From positions 1-63,031 of the forward strand of contig CAMCSA010000007.1 in NCBI GenBank assembly GCA_945877405.1: a stretch of 63,031 bases of DNA. Direction: 5' to 3'. The DNA comes from an uncultured Erysipelotrichaceae bacterium. Its GTDB lineage: Bacteria > Bacillota_I > Bacilli_A > Erysipelotrichales > Erysipelotrichaceae. Each line of letters opens with the position of its first letter. Position 1 is the stretch's first letter. The position numbers and the translations under genes are program-made. Shown here piece by piece: positions 34,939-44,439 of this stretch. The notes beneath the pieces were generated by a model. The model saw only the letters and a program-made list of their open reading frames with translations. It was not told the DNA's origin and ran no database searches.

Positions 34939-36384
34939 ATGGGAAGATCAATTTTATTCGTCGCCAGTGAAGCTCTGCCTTTTGTCAAGACTGGTGGTCT
35001 GGCTGACGTAGCAGGTGCTTTGCCAAAGGCTCTTGCCGCAAGAGGACACGATGTCAGAGTTGTTGTTCCTCTGTATTCCAAGGTTATTGAAAAGCACTAT
35101 GACAAGCTGAACAGAATCGGAACCATTCAGGTTCATTCCGGATGGATCGATCAGCCGGCAACCTATTACACAGCAACTGTTGATGGTGTTGTATATTACT
35201 TTATCGAACATCAGTTCTATTTCGAAAGACCTGCGTTGTATGGCTATGAAGATGATGGCGAACGTTTCGCATTCTTCCAGCGTGCAGTTCTGGATATGAT
35301 CTATTTCATCAACTGGTGGCCGAATATCATCCACTCCAATGACTGGCAGTGCGGTATGATTCCATTAATGTGCCATGCATGTTATGCAAGCGACTACCGT
35401 TATCAGATGATCAAGCATGTCTACACAATCCATAACCTTGCATTCCAGGGTAACTTTGGTGTTGATATGCTGCCAAGCTGCCTGGGTCTGCCATACATCT
35501 ACTTTGATGACGGTTCCATCCGTTTCGATACAGGTATCTCCTTCATGAAGGCAGGACTTGTCTATGCGGATAAGATCACGACAGTATCTCCAACATATGC
35601 AAACGAAATCCTGACTGCATCCTATGGTGAAAGAATGGATCAGGTTCTGCGTTACCGTAAGGGAGATCTGTGGGGTATTGTCAACGGTATCGATACTGTT
35701 GAATGGGATCCTAAGACAGATAAGAGACTGGTTGCCAACTATGATATCAATGACTGGAAGGAAGGCAAGGCAAAGAACAAGGAAGCTCTGCAGAAGGAAC
35801 TTGGTCTTGAAGTATGTCCTGACAAGCCTTTGATCGGTCTTGTATCCCGTCTGACAAACCAGAAAGGTATTTACATGATCACAGACCGTATCCGTGAAAT
35901 CATGGGTATGGATGTACAGTTTGCAGTGCTTGGTTCCGGTGAGGAAAATGCGGAAAATGCATTCAAGTGGATGGAAAATGCATATAAAGGAAAGGCAGTA
36001 TTCTACTGTGGCTACAATGAAGATCTGGCGCATAGAATCTATGCTTCTTCCGACCTGTTCCTGATGCCATCTCTGTATGAACCATGCGGAATCGGACAGC
36101 TGAATGCAATGCGTTACGGCACACTGCCGCTGGTACGTGAAACTGGTGGTCTGAAGGATACAGTACAGCCATATAACCAGTACACCGGCGAAGGCAACGG
36201 CTTCAGTTTCTGGGCTGCCAACGCAGATGACATGGTTTATACAATCCGCTGGGCTGTTGAACAGTACTATCACAACAGAGCAGGTTGGGAAGGACTTGTC
36301 AACAATGCCATGAATACAGATGTCAGTTGGGAAAAGAGTGCAGCTGTTTATGAACAGCTCTACTATCAGCTGTGCAACTGGTAA
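34939..36384 (+). CDS. glgA: Glycogen synthase GlgA
   Basis: The 481-residue GT5 enzyme uses ADP-glucose. The ADP-binding motif KTGGLADVAGALP is at the N terminus, HNLAFQG follows, and the C-terminal Rossmann domain has EPCGIGQLNAMRYGTLPLVRETGGL. The frame is open 18 codons upstream into glgD, but AAGGGGT 8 bases before ATG 34939 gives the start. It is the last gene of glgC-glgD-glgA, followed by a strong terminator. Confidence 0.97.
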   Translation: MGRSILFVASEALPFVKTGGLADVAGALPKALAARGHDVRVVVPLYSKVIEKHYDKLNRIGTIQVHSGWIDQPATYYTATVDGVVYYFIEHQFYFERPALYGYEDDGERFAFFQRAVLDMIYFINWWPNIIHSNDWQCGMIPLMCHACYASDYRYQMIKHVYTIHNLAFQGNFGVDMLPSCLGLPYIYFDDGSIRFDTGISFMKAGLVYADKITTVSPTYANEILTASYGERMDQVLRYRKGDLWGIVNGIDTVEWDPKTDKRLVANYDINDWKEGKAKNKEALQKELGLEVCPDKPLIGLVSRLTNQKGIYMITDRIREIMGMDVQFAVLGSGEENAENAFKWMENAYKGKAVFYCGYNEDLAHRIYASSDLFLMPSLYEPCGIGQLNAMRYGTLPLVRETGGLKDTVQPYNQYTGEGNGFSFWAANADDMVYTIRWAVEQYYHNRAGWEGLVNNAMNTDVSWEKSAAVYEQLYYQLCNW

Positions 36385-36401
36385 TTCTGCTGTAATTGCA
36401 A

Positions 36402-36427
36402 GGTCACCCGGGTGGGTGGCCTTTTGT
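36402..36427 (+). terminator. Terminator after glgA
   Basis: GGTCACCC-gggt-GGGTGGCC followed by TTTTGTT. Confidence 0.88.
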
Positions 36428-36505
36428 TAAAAAATCGGCTCAGGTGCCTGTTGTGGCAAACACAAGTCAGGTGTTGAATCCAGCCATATGATCTGGCAGA
36501 AATTG

Positions 36506-36521
36506 ATGTAATCGATTACAT
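36506..36521 (+). promoter_or_regulatory. Palindromic cre upstream of pgk
   Basis: ATGTAATCGATTACAT is a perfect 16-bp palindrome that contains TGTAATCGATTACA, an exact match to TGWAANCGNTNWCA. It lies about 107 bases before the expected pgk transcription start. Confidence 0.75.
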
Positions 36522-36585
36522 TGAAAACGGGCAGAATGGAAATGAAAAAATACCGGAAAACAGATCATTTTTGTCTGTGAAAACT

Positions 36586-36614
36586 TTGTCATGGATTATG
36601 TTGGGTGTTATAAT
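36586..36614 (+). promoter_or_regulatory. pgk promoter
   Basis: TTGTCA (36586-36591) and TATAAT (36609-36614) are separated by 17 bases: a near-consensus SigA promoter, fitting a glycolytic gene. Confidence 0.9.
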
Positions 36615-36646
36615 TACGTTGGCTTAATAAGGAGGCTATTGAAATA

Positions 36647-37834
36647 ATGTCTAAGATTACTGTTAAAGACCTGGACGTCAGAGGCAAGCATGTCATTGTA
36701 CGTGTAGACTTCAACGTTCCTCACAAGGGAAATGTCATCACAGATGACAACCGTGTCAGAGCGGCTCTCCCTACAATCAACTACTTAACTGAAAATGGAG
36801 CAAAGGTTCTTCTGCTTTCTCACCTTGGTAAGGTTAAGACAGAAGAAGACAAGGCAAAGAACGACATGTCCATCGTTGCTGAATGCCTTGCTAAGCTGCA
36901 GAGCGCTCCTGTAACATTCGTCAATGCTACAAGAGGTGAAGAACTCGAAAATGCTGTTAAGGCACAGGAAGATGGTTCTATCGTTCTGATGCAGAACACA
37001 CGTTATGAAAAGGGCGAATCCAAGAACGATCCTGAACTGGGCAAGTACTGGGCTTCCCTGGGTGACCTGTTTGTTGAAGATGCATTCGGTTCTGTTCATA
37101 GAGCACATGCTTCTACAGTAGGTATCCCAAGCAACCTTCCTGAAGGATGCGCAGCAGTCGGTTTCCTTGTTGAAAAGGAACTGAATGTACTTGGTGGTGC
37201 CTTAAATGATCCAAAGAGACCATTTGTTGCAATTCTTGGTGGTGCTAAGGTTTCTGATAAGATTGGTGTCATTGAAAACCTGCTGAAGATCGCTGACAAG
37301 GTCATCATCGGTGGCGGTATGTCCTATACATTCTCTGCAGCTGAAGGTGGCAAGATCGGTGATTCTCTGCTGGAAGCAGATAAGATTGATCTGGCTAAGG
37401 AATTCATGGCTAAGGGTGCTGGCAAGCTGTTCCTGCCTGTAGATACAGTTGAAGCAAACGCATTCGATAACGCTACAGAAATCAGAACAGTCAAGGCTGG
37501 TGCAGTTGATGATGGTTTCCAGGGTCTGGATATCGGTCCTGAATCTGTTGAACTGTTCAAAAAGGAACTCGAAGGCGCAAAGACAGTATTCTGGAATGGC
37601 CCAATGGGTGTATTCGAAAAGCCTGAATATGCTAAGGGCACAGTAGCTGTATGTGAAGCAATTGCTAACCTTGAAGGTGCAACAACAATCATCGGTGGTG
37701 GTGACTCCGCTTCTGCTGCTAAGAACCTCGGCTTTGCTGACAAATTCTCCCACATCTCCACAGGTGGCGGTGCATCTCTTGAATTCATGGAAGGAAAGGA
37801 ATTACCGGGTGTAGCAATCATTCCGGAAAAATAA
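36647..37834 (+). CDS. pgk: Phosphoglycerate kinase
   Basis: The 395-residue enzyme begins with VRVDFNVP and has [20 protein letters not shown] and the C-terminal nucleotide site [13 protein letters not shown]. It makes ATP from 1,3-bisphosphoglycerate. AAGGAGG precedes ATG. It leads pgk-tpiA-eno; gapA is absent from the window. Codon use is very biased: lysine almost only AAG. Confidence 0.98.
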   Translation: MSKITVKDLDVRGKHVIVRVDFNVPHKGNVITDDNRVRAALPTINYLTENGAKVLLLSHLGKVKTEEDKAKNDMSIVAECLAKLQSAPVTFVNATRGEELENAVKAQEDGSIVLMQNTRYEKGESKNDPELGKYWASLGDLFVEDAFGSVHRAHASTVGIPSNLPEGCAAVGFLVEKELNVLGGALNDPKRPFVAILGGAKVSDKIGVIENLLKIADKVIIGGGMSYTFSAAEGGKIGDSLLEADKIDLAKEFMAKGAGKLFLPVDTVEANAFDNATEIRTVKAGAVDDGFQGLDIGPESVELFKKELEGAKTVFWNGPMGVFEKPEYAKGTVAVCEAIANLEGATTIIGGGDSASAAKNLGFADKFSHISTGGGASLEFMEGKELPGVAIIPEK

Positions 37835-37841
37835 GAATCTT

Positions 37842-38594
37842 ATGACAAGAAGACCAATTATTTTCGGTAACTGGAAAATGAACAAGACTCCAGCTGAAGC
37901 AAAGGCATTCTTTGACGGCATGGCTGGATATGTTACAGGCGAAGAAGCAGCTGAATACGGTGTCGGCGTACCATTTGTTGATCTGGATGTCGCTGTTAGA
38001 AACGCTGGAGCATTAAGCGTCGGTGCAGAAAACTGCAACGAACTGGATTCCGGTGCATATACAGGTGAAGTCTCCGTACCAATGCTCAAGGAAATTGGTA
38101 TCACATACTGCATCATCGGACATTCCGAAAGAAGAACATACTATAATGAAACATCTGCTCATTGCGCTGCAAAGGCAAAGAGACTGTTTGCTTCCGATAT
38201 CACACCAATTCTGTGCATCGGTGAAACAGAAGCTGAATATGATGCAGGCAAGACAGAAGAAGTTGTCAGAACTCAGCTGAAGGAATCCCTGGAAGGACTC
38301 ACAGCTGAAGAAGTAGGCAAGATCGTTCTTGCTTATGAACCAATCTGGGCAATCGGTACAGGTAAGTCCGCAGATGTCAACACAGCTGAAGCATGCTGCA
38401 AGCTGTGCCGTGATACAGTACGCGAACTGTATGGCGATGAAGCTGCTGAATCCGTACGTGTACAGTATGGTGGATCTGTCAAGCCAACAAACATCAAGGA
38501 ATATATGGCTTGTGCAGACATCGACGGTGCTCTGATCGGTGGCGCATCCCTGAAGGTTGACTCCTTCAAGGAACTGGTTGACGCTACAAAGTAA
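37842..38594 (+). CDS. tpiA: Triosephosphate isomerase
   Basis: The 250-residue TIM barrel has the catalytic Lys in GNWKMNKT, His in IIGHSERR and Glu in AYEPIWAIGTG. It interconverts dihydroxyacetone-P and glyceraldehyde-3-P. It starts 7 bases after pgk with a weak ribosome site, so translation is probably coupled. Confidence 0.98.
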   Translation: MTRRPIIFGNWKMNKTPAEAKAFFDGMAGYVTGEEAAEYGVGVPFVDLDVAVRNAGALSVGAENCNELDSGAYTGEVSVPMLKEIGITYCIIGHSERRTYYNETSAHCAAKAKRLFASDITPILCIGETEAEYDAGKTEEVVRTQLKESLEGLTAEEVGKIVLAYEPIWAIGTGKSADVNTAEACCKLCRDTVRELYGDEAAESVRVQYGGSVKPTNIKEYMACADIDGALIGGASLKVDSFKELVDATK

Positions 38595-38622
38595 GGTTTC
38601 AAAGAGAAAGCTCTTGAAATAA

Positions 38623-40005
<1,383 letters not shown>

Positions 40006-40027
40006 TTCAACTGGATCTCACAAATGA

Positions 40028-40056
40028 AGCAGAATATTTCGATATTCTGCTTTTTT
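40028..40056 (+). terminator. Terminator after eno
   Basis: Perfect 10-bp stem AGCAGAATAT-ttcg-ATATTCTGCT with a UUCG tetraloop and six T. Confidence 0.95.
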
Positions 40057-40057
40057 A

Positions 40058-40066
40058 TGTTATATT
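40058..40066 (+). promoter_or_regulatory. Extended -10 directly before the lipoprotein start
   Basis: TGTTATATT ends at 40066. Six bases later comes ATG 40073, so transcription should start on the A of the start codon. Confidence 0.5.
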
Positions 40067-40072
40067 CAGCAT

Positions 40073-40630
40073 ATGAAAATGGAGCAATTACTGATGACAA
40101 CATGCCTTGCAGGTATTGTTCTTGCAGGATGTACAACGGCAGGCAATTCAGATAAAGAACTGATAGATCCGTTAGCTGCTTATAAAAATCTGCCAGAAGA
40201 AAACAGATACAGGATACTGGGAGATGACAGTCTGGAAGCTATGGTCGAAAATGGAACTGGAGTCATCATCATGGCACAGAAGAATGAAGAAGACAGTCCA
40301 TATGCAGTATATGTGGTACATGATCTGCTGGAAACATATGATCTGAGTGCAGGGTATTATGAAGTGATGAATGAAGACAATCGAAACCTTGTATCTCTTG
40401 TGATAAACAATCTTTCATCAGGAAACGTTTATCTGGAAGATGATATTTCCTGTCCGCTCGTTCTGTTTGTACAGAAGGGTGAAATCGTCAGCCTGTTTGA
40501 TGATGATTACTTCGAGGATCATCCATCTTATGCTGTACCACAACTACAGCAGGCTATGGAATCCATACAGTCATATTTGGCGGATCAAAAGGTGGATGCC
40601 TGTGATGAGGGGTGTCAGCTTGGAGGTTGA
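40073..40630 (+). CDS. Lipoprotein of unknown function
   Basis: The 185-residue precursor has a signal peptide with lipobox VLAGC (Cys20), so the mature protein is predicted to be a lipoprotein outside the membrane. The body, with strands such as GVIIMAQKN and CPLVLFVQKGEIVSLF, recalls a thioredoxin-like fold, but there is no CxxC pair. That resemblance is only by eye. There is no Shine-Dalgarno site before the first ATG; the -10 spacing suggests a leaderless mRNA. It lies between the eno terminator and the secG promoter, so it is its own unit. Confidence 0.75.
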   Translation: MKMEQLLMTTCLAGIVLAGCTTAGNSDKELIDPLAAYKNLPEENRYRILGDDSLEAMVENGTGVIIMAQKNEEDSPYAVYVVHDLLETYDLSAGYYEVMNEDNRNLVSLVINNLSSGNVYLEDDISCPLVLFVQKGEIVSLFDDDYFEDHPSYAVPQLQQAMESIQSYLADQKVDACDEGCQLGG

Positions 40631-40641
40631 TCCTCTTTTTT
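40623..40641 (+). terminator. Terminator after the lipoprotein gene
   Basis: GAGG-ttgat-CCTC followed by six T; the stem overlaps the stop codon. Confidence 0.7.
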
Positions 40642-40674
40642 ACGTGAAAATCAAGGATCATCCGGAATGTTCGA

Positions 40675-40703
40675 TTGCAACCCAAAATCATGAATGCTAT
40701 AAT
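40675..40703 (+). promoter_or_regulatory. secG promoter
   Basis: TTGCAA (40675-40680), 17 bases, TATAAT (40698-40703). Confidence 0.88.
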
Positions 40704-40732
40704 AGCAAGGCACAGCGAAAGGAGCTTTTCAT

Positions 40733-40954
40733 ATGCTTGACGCGATTTTGATTATTGTATCTGCATTACTGATTATTCTGTCTTTACTGCAGAGTGGAAA
40801 AACTGATGGTATGTCAGGTGCATTCACCGGCAATGGTGGTCTGAACCTGTTTGCAAATGTGAAGGAAAGAGGTTCTGAGAAGATTATTTCCAATCTGACA
40901 CTTGTTCTTGGAATTGTATTCTTCGCACTTGTCATTATTATCCGTCTTGTATGA
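40733..40954 (+). CDS. secG: Preprotein translocase subunit SecG
   Basis: The 73-residue protein has two membrane helices (residues 3-20 and 53-72) linked by a Gly-rich loop (GMSGAFTGNGG). SecG assists SecYE during export. AAAGGAG precedes the ATG. The order secG-rnr-smpB-ssrA downstream of eno is conserved in Bacillota. Confidence 0.95.
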   Translation: MLDAILIIVSALLIILSLLQSGKTDGMSGAFTGNGGLNLFANVKERGSEKIISNLTLVLGIVFFALVIIIRLV

Positions 40955-40958
40955 TCAG

Positions 40959-40981
40959 AACCGGTGCATGCCGGTTTTTAT
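40959..40981 (+). terminator. Terminator after secG
   Basis: AACCGG-tgcatg-CCGGTT followed by TTTA; possibly partial readthrough to rnr. Confidence 0.75.
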
Positions 40982-41049
40982 TGTTTTCAAACGAATTTCC
41001 GTGTTTTTACAGAAAGCGTGTAATATGTATTTAGAAAGGGGCTGATTGT

Positions 41050-43266
41050 ATGAGTAATATGGAACTTGAAAATCAGATTCTAGCATGGCTGGAAAGCCAC
41101 CCGAAAAGAAACAGAAGAATTGAAGATATTGTTGAAGGGCTTGGTCAGGATGATCTTGCGGTAAGACAGGTTCTGGATCAGATGGAGCAGAATTATGAGG
41201 TGTTCCGTTCTGAAACCGGGCAATATCAGTCCAGGAAAATGGCAGGAGTTGTGGAAGGCAGAATTTCCATCAATCATGCCGGGCTTGGATTTATTGATCG
41301 TGAAGATGCAGAATCAATCCGCATCCGTGATAACGCACAGAAAACAGCACTTGATGGAGATACTGTACTTGTACAGTGTCAGCCATGGCAGGTATATGGC
41401 ACTGTCATTGCAGTATTAAAACGTGCACGTACTCATGTCATCGGTACATTTGAAGATTCCGGACGTGGATTACATCTTGTTCTGGATGATGAAAAGCTGC
41501 AGGAAAAGATCAAGCGTGTCAGGTATGACGATGATTTTACACCGATCAGTGGAATGAAGGTTCTCTGTGATATTGAATCTTATGGAATTCCGATGATCCT
41601 ACGTGTGCGTCAGGTCATCGGTTATAAGGATGATCCTGGAGTTGATATCACTTCCATTCTTCTTGATCATGATATTGAAGGGGAATTCAGTGCGGAAGTC
41701 ATGGAACAGGTACATTCCATTTCTCAATCTGTCAGTGAAGAAGAAATGAAGGGCAGAGTCAATCTGTGTGATGAAATTACTGTTACCATTGACGGTGATG
41801 ATTCCAAGGATTTTGATGATGCTGTAAGTGTAGTCAGAAATGGTAATGGATGGCTGCTTAAAGTATCGATTGCGGATGTCTCTCACTATGTAACGGAAGG
41901 ATCTCCTTTGGATCAGGAAGCCTTGAAAAGAGGGTGTTCCACATATGTGACGGATCGGGTCGTACCGATGCTGCCGCATGAATTATCCAATGGAATCTGC
42001 TCATTGAATCCACATGTGATCCGTCTGACACTGACATGTCAGATGCAGGTGGAAGAAGATGGAAGTATTTCTGATTACAGAATCTATCCTTCCTGTATAC
42101 GGTCAACGGAACGTATGACCTATAACAATGTTAATCGGATCCTGGATGGAGACCAGAAACTGAAAGCACAATATGAACATCTTGGTTCCCTGTTTACGGA
42201 TCTTGCGGATTGTGCGGATGCGATCCGCAGACATAGAACAGCAAAAGGCGCAATTGCGTTCAACAGCAGTGAATCTGAAATCAGATGCGATAAGAATGGA
42301 CATCCATATTACGTAGGACCACGACACAGTGGCCATGCGGAAGAGATGATTGAAGACTGCATGATTGCGGCAAATGTATGCGTGGCTAACTTCATGAAAT
42401 GGCAGGAAATCCCAGCCATTTACCGTATTCATGATGAACCTTCTTCAAAAAGGCTGAATGATTTTGTGCGGACTTCAGAATTGTTGGGACATAAACTGAT
42501 TCTTCCAAAGAATCAGATCCGCCCGACTGTCATTCAGAACTACCTGGAATCTGTACAGGACAGTGATGAATATCCTGTACTCAGTACATTGTTGTTAAGA
42601 TGTATGCAGAGGGCAAAATATGATAACCGATGCATCGGTCACTTTGGGCTTGGAGAAGAAGAGTATCTGCATTTTACATCTCCAATCCGTCGTTATCCTG
42701 ATCTGATTGTACATCGTATGCTGCGGAAGTATTCGTTTGAAGGATGCGTGGATGAAACCCAAAGAGCAATGGATGAACAGATGACTGCAGAGGCTGCAGA
42801 ACAATCCTCCATTCGGGAAAGGCTCAGCGCAGATGCAGAGTTTGCCTGTGCCGATATGAAAAAAGCGGAATACATGGAAGATCATATCGGAATGATCGCA
42901 GAAGGCATCATTACCGGTGTACAGTCTTATGGTATGTATGTACAGTTGCCAAGCACCATTGAAGGTCTTGTCAGAATCTCTGCTATGGGGGATGATTATT
43001 TCATCTATGATCAGGCAAGAATGCAGCTTGTCGCAAATGGATCACGAAAGAAATACCGTGTCGGCATGAAGGTTGTTGTCATGTGTATTGGAGCGGATAA
43101 AAAACAGGGAAATGTGGATTTTGCTCTTGTCGGTAAAAACGGAAGAGTATATGGAATCAACAGGGTTTCCCAGTTTGGAAAACGCAGAGAGTCTACACAT
43201 AGAAAAAAGAGTGAAAGGAAAGGCAATGGCAGAAAACAGAACCGGAGAAAAAACCGTAGCGTTTAA
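41050..43266 (+). CDS. rnr: Ribonuclease R
   Basis: The 738-residue 3'-5' exoribonuclease has an N-terminal winged helix, two cold-shock domains, the RNB catalytic domain (DGDDSKDFDDAV from D248, with D254, D256 and D257) and a C-terminal S1 domain (GIITGVQSYGMYVQL). A Lys/Arg-rich tail (KKSERKGNGRKQNRRK) follows. It degrades structured RNA and works with tmRNA on stalled messages, whose genes follow directly. The end overlaps the smpB start by 41 bases. Confidence 0.96.
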   Translation: MSNMELENQILAWLESHPKRNRRIEDIVEGLGQDDLAVRQVLDQMEQNYEVFRSETGQYQSRKMAGVVEGRISINHAGLGFIDREDAESIRIRDNAQKTALDGDTVLVQCQPWQVYGTVIAVLKRARTHVIGTFEDSGRGLHLVLDDEKLQEKIKRVRYDDDFTPISGMKVLCDIESYGIPMILRVRQVIGYKDDPGVDITSILLDHDIEGEFSAEVMEQVHSISQSVSEEEMKGRVNLCDEITVTIDGDDSKDFDDAVSVVRNGNGWLLKVSIADVSHYVTEGSPLDQEALKRGCSTYVTDRVVPMLPHELSNGICSLNPHVIRLTLTCQMQVEEDGSISDYRIYPSCIRSTERMTYNNVNRILDGDQKLKAQYEHLGSLFTDLADCADAIRRHRTAKGAIAFNSSESEIRCDKNGHPYYVGPRHSGHAEEMIEDCMIAANVCVANFMKWQEIPAIYRIHDEPSSKRLNDFVRTSELLGHKLILPKNQIRPTVIQNYLESVQDSDEYPVLSTLLLRCMQRAKYDNRCIGHFGLGEEEYLHFTSPIRRYPDLIVHRMLRKYSFEGCVDETQRAMDEQMTAEAAEQSSIRERLSADAEFACADMKKAEYMEDHIGMIAEGIITGVQSYGMYVQLPSTIEGLVRISAMGDDYFIYDQARMQLVANGSRKKYRVGMKVVVMCIGADKKQGNVDFALVGKNGRVYGINRVSQFGKRRESTHRKKSERKGNGRKQNRRKNRSV

Positions 43267-43693
43267 CCGCAGAGCATCCCATGATTATTTCCTTGAGGAA
43301 AAAGTTGAGGCAGGCATGGTTCTGACCGGGACGGAAATCAAATCGATCCGTCAGGGAAAAGTACAGTTCAAGGACAGTTATATTTCCATCTATAAGGGAG
43401 AGGCATGGATCAAAGGCATGCACATTTCCGCCTACAAGGAAGGAAATATCTTCAATGTAGATGAAGAAAGGGACAGAAAGCTTCTGTTACATAAAACAGA
43501 GATCACCAAACTCCTTAACAAGGTTAAACTGAAAGGATATACGCTGATACCAGTTCGTATGTATCTGAAAAACGGAAGGGCAAAGCTGGAAATTGCTTTG
43601 GCAAAAGGTAAGGATCTGTATGACAAACGTCAGACAGATAAGATCAGAGATGCTAAGCGTGAAATGCAGAAAGCTCTGAAGTATCATGGCTGA
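43226..43693 (+). CDS. smpB: SsrA-binding protein SmpB
   Basis: The 155-residue protein has the OB-fold motif EAGMVLTGTEIKSIRQGKVQ and the C-terminal basic tail KGKDLYDKRQTDKIRDAKRE. It delivers tmRNA to stalled ribosomes. ATG 43226 is preceded by AAAGGAAAGG; the longer in-frame extension would lie inside rnr and lacks homology. ssrA follows at 72 bases. Confidence 0.97.
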   Translation: MAENRTGEKTVAFNRRASHDYFLEEKVEAGMVLTGTEIKSIRQGKVQFKDSYISIYKGEAWIKGMHISAYKEGNIFNVDEERDRKLLLHKTEITKLLNKVKLKGYTLIPVRMYLKNGRAKLEIALAKGKDLYDKRQTDKIRDAKREMQKALKYHG

Positions 43694-43702
43694 TCAAGCC
43701 AA

Positions 43703-43731
43703 TTGAAACATTGGTGGATCCGTGTTATATT
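43703..43731 (+). promoter_or_regulatory. ssrA promoter
   Basis: TTGAAA (43703-43708), 17 bases, TATATT (43726-43731). Transcription would start about 28 bases before the mature tmRNA end. Confidence 0.8.
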
Positions 43732-43764
43732 ACAGACACAGGAAAGATTCTTGTGTCAACCTGT

Positions 43765-44131
43765 GGGGGTGTAATGGTTTCGACAGGTTAATGTCTGATT
43801 CAGACTGCAGTGGAGTGATGACCATATCATCAGTTAAATTTAAACGCAAACAACACAAACAGAAACTACGGTTTCGCTTTCGCTGCCTAATTGCACTCGT
43901 AAGTGCTGCAGCGCACCGGCTTTTGTCTTATTCCATTTGATGGAAGCTGCGTATTGAAAATGGATAAGGTGACCCTGATGCCTGTAAGGTGATCCCGACA
44001 AATCACAGGCACATTCAGTGACGGTATGTCTGATGGACATGTCACTGTCTTATCAACCATCGGACTAAACTGTAGATGTCTGAATGTGGGGCTTCTCTTG
44101 GACAGGGGTTCAATTCCCCTCATCTCCACCA
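43765..44131 (+). ncRNA. ssrA: Transfer-messenger RNA (tmRNA, one-piece)
   Basis: The 5' end GGGGGTGTAATGGTTTCGAC pairs with the 3' end CATCTCC-ACCA to form the acceptor. The T arm is GGGG-TTCAATT-CCCC and CCA is encoded. The tag frame begins at the GCA resume codon 43846. It lies 72 bases after smpB and rescues stalled ribosomes with SmpB. Confidence 0.96.
43846..43890 (+). other. tmRNA tag-peptide frame
   Basis: The frame reads ANNTNRNYGFAFAA followed by TAA. With the charged alanine the tag is A-ANNTNRNYGFAFAA. The end is AFAA where many bacteria have ALAA; the aromatic residue is still suited to ClpXP recognition. Confidence 0.9.
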
Positions 44132-44138
44132 TGAATGA

Positions 44139-44168
44139 AAACTCTGGCTGAACGGTCGGAGTTTTTTT
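44139..44168 (+). terminator. Terminator of ssrA
   Basis: AAACTC-TGGC ... GTCG-GAGTTT stem (10 bp with G-U pairs) followed by a T7 run. Confidence 0.85.
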
Positions 44169-44189
44169 GTGAGATTCAGGATAATCCGA

Positions 44190-44218
44190 TTGTATTATTC
44201 TTGCCTTTCGATGATAAT
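44190..44218 (+). promoter_or_regulatory. Promoter upstream of the frame-disrupted gene
   Basis: TTGTAT (44190-44195), 17 bases, GATAAT (44213-44218), about 45 bases before ATG 44263. Confidence 0.6.
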
Positions 44219-44262
44219 GTGGTGTCAATTAAAGTTTAACTTATTCTGTCATTGATGTATTT

Positions 44263-44439
44263 ATGGATTATTATGAAACAATGGAACGGGAGATCCGTTT
44301 ATTTAAGAACTTTTTCAAGAACGAATGTCCTTTATCTGCAGACGAGATTGTCGAATCGGAAAAGATGTCGAAGGATCAGATCCGTTATCTGATCCATATG
44401 AAAAAAAGAAATGTGGAAAAGGAAAATCGATCCTCGTAA
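44263..44439 (+). pseudogene. N-terminal piece of a frame-disrupted gene (58 codons)
   Basis: The first 46 codons encode a soluble, helical segment (YYETMEREIRLFKNFF ... LSADEIVESEKMSKDQIRYL) that looks like true coding sequence but has no Shine-Dalgarno site. The frame then passes a run of seven A (44401-44407) and soon stops. Removing one A joins it to the 44411 frame as one protein of about 357 residues. It is either a mutated gene or one whose expression depends on slippage at A7. Confidence 0.6.

Noticed and set aside
43722-44228. Short protein frames on both strands across ssrA
   Set aside because: They are explained by the tmRNA gene and its terminator.
44255-44395. Alternative short frame starting at ATG 44255
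   Set aside because: Composition is Arg/Trp-rich and it stops before the 44411 frame; the 44263 frame has normal coding character.
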